DNA of 64,000 nucleotides, taken from positions 2,542,001 through 2,606,000 of the forward strand of contig NZ_AZUI01000001.1 of NCBI RefSeq assembly GCF_000526995.1. The letters run 5' to 3'. The stretch comes from Lacrimispora indolis DSM 755 (GTDB lineage: Bacteria; Bacillota; Clostridia; Lachnospirales; Lachnospiraceae). A program made the position numbers and the translations under genes. Below, in pieces: positions 63,687 to 64,000 of this stretch. Below the pieces are notes generated by a model. That model searched no databases. It was not told where the DNA came from and saw only the letters and a program-made list of their open reading frames with translations. The first letter of the stretch is position 1. Each line of letters starts with the position of its first letter.

Positions 63687-63718
63687 TAACGCCAGGGCAC
63701 TTAGCTGCTTTGGCGTTA
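63687..63718 (+). terminator. intercistronic hairpin
   Basis: TAACGCCA pairs with TGGCGTTA; no T-run. As after the other binding protein, it probably raises binding-protein over permease expression. Confidence 0.55.
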
Positions 63719-63746
63719 CCGTTGAAACCATGAAGGAGGCGGATCA

Positions 63747-64000
63747 ATGAAAGCAGCTGCTGTTCACAAAAAACCCCCCGGCAAGCTCATGAATGATGGG
63801 AAGTGGGCATGGATCATGCTCCTGCCCAATATATTGGGATTTTTTATGTTCATGCTGGTACCGGTTGTTGCAACCTTTGTATTGAGCTTTACCAAATATG
63901 ACATGCTGACAAAGCCTAAATTTATAGGGTTGGGGAATTACACTGAAATGATACACGATCCCATCGTGTGGCAGGTTACGGGCAACACCATTCTGTATAC
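63747..64000 (+). CDS. sugar ABC transporter permease, 3' end missing
   Basis: The frame starts at ATG 63747 after AAGGAGG and is open to the window end (84 codons). It begins with a basic cytoplasmic segment, then WIMLLPNILGFFMFMLVPVV and the FVLSFTKYDMLTKPKFIGLGNY block of MalF-type CUT1 permeases. It is the next gene of the AraC-linked operon; the rest lies outside. Confidence 0.85.
   Translation, partial: MKAAAVHKKPPGKLMNDGKWAWIMLLPNILGFFMFMLVPVVATFVLSFTKYDMLTKPKFIGLGNYTEMIHDPIVWQVTGNTILY

Noticed and set aside
1..64000. CRISPR arrays, rRNA, tRNA genes or insertion sequences
   Set aside because: No regularly spaced repeats, conserved RNA-gene sequences or transposase frames were noticed anywhere; a tRNA/rRNA scan would confirm.

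Overview
The window reads as chromosomal DNA of a Gram-positive anaerobe of the class Clostridia, most likely the Lachnospiraceae. Evidence is the mid-to-low GC content, strong AGGAGG-type ribosome binding sites, frequent TTG and GTG starts, many intrinsic terminators, lipoprotein-type binding proteins and a HydE maturase. A genus guess near Lacrimispora or Clostridium sphenoides is only an impression. I saw no rRNA, tRNA, CRISPR array or insertion sequence.

Layout. 1-1.3 kb: a cut-off cupin gene and a P-loop protein. 1.7-10.2 kb: a cyclic beta-1,2-glucan synthase split into a glycosyltransferase protein and a separate GH94 protein. 10.5-12.9 kb: a metallophosphoesterase, an SDR oxidoreductase and two very small genes. 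13.1-16.8 kb: a MerR regulator divergent from an aldo/keto reductase, iron alcohol dehydrogenase, aldo/keto reductase operon. 17.1-20.3 kb: a flavin reductase, a TipA-type MerR regulator, and a Mef-like macrolide efflux pump behind a leader peptide (MYSVRLR) and a transcription attenuator. 20.4-28.6 kb: two PadR regulators, a flavodoxin, two methyltransferases, a PhnB-like protein, HelD, a DUF4256 protein and a metallo-beta-lactamase-fold protein. 28.8-33.8 kb: c-di-GMP genes (one GGDEF-EAL, one GGDEF, one broken GGDEF) and a LuxR remnant. 33.8-40.7 kb: a GH88/105-type hydrolase, a VOC protein, HydE, an unknown duplicated-domain protein and a chemotaxis receptor.

40.8-49.0 kb is a coherent sugar-amine locus resembling the frl (fructoselysine) system: a GntR/HutC regulator, ABC binding protein and two permeases without an ATPase, a PHP phosphoesterase, an FrlD-like kinase and two FrlB-like SIS proteins transcribed divergently. 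The regulator and the ABC operon share a TGTAT-ATACA dyad just downstream of their promoters. The expected chemistry is import, phosphorylation of the Amadori compound, then cleavage to glucose 6-phosphate and the amine.

49.2-64 kb: a MazG-like pyrophosphohydrolase, a diguanylate cyclase and a DUF1697 protein. These are followed on the minus strand by an iron/siderophore-type ABC transporter, a cysteine-rich KTR protein and an unusual methyltransferase-MarR fusion, next to a tyrosine integrase. Then come an MgtA Mg2+ ATPase with its own leader ORF and attenuator, an AraC regulator, and the start of a second sugar ABC operon that runs off the window.

The two attenuated genes (mef-like and mgtA), the paired deglycases and the methyltransferase-MarR fusion are the points most worth follow-up. 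All family assignments come from reading motifs, not from database searches.
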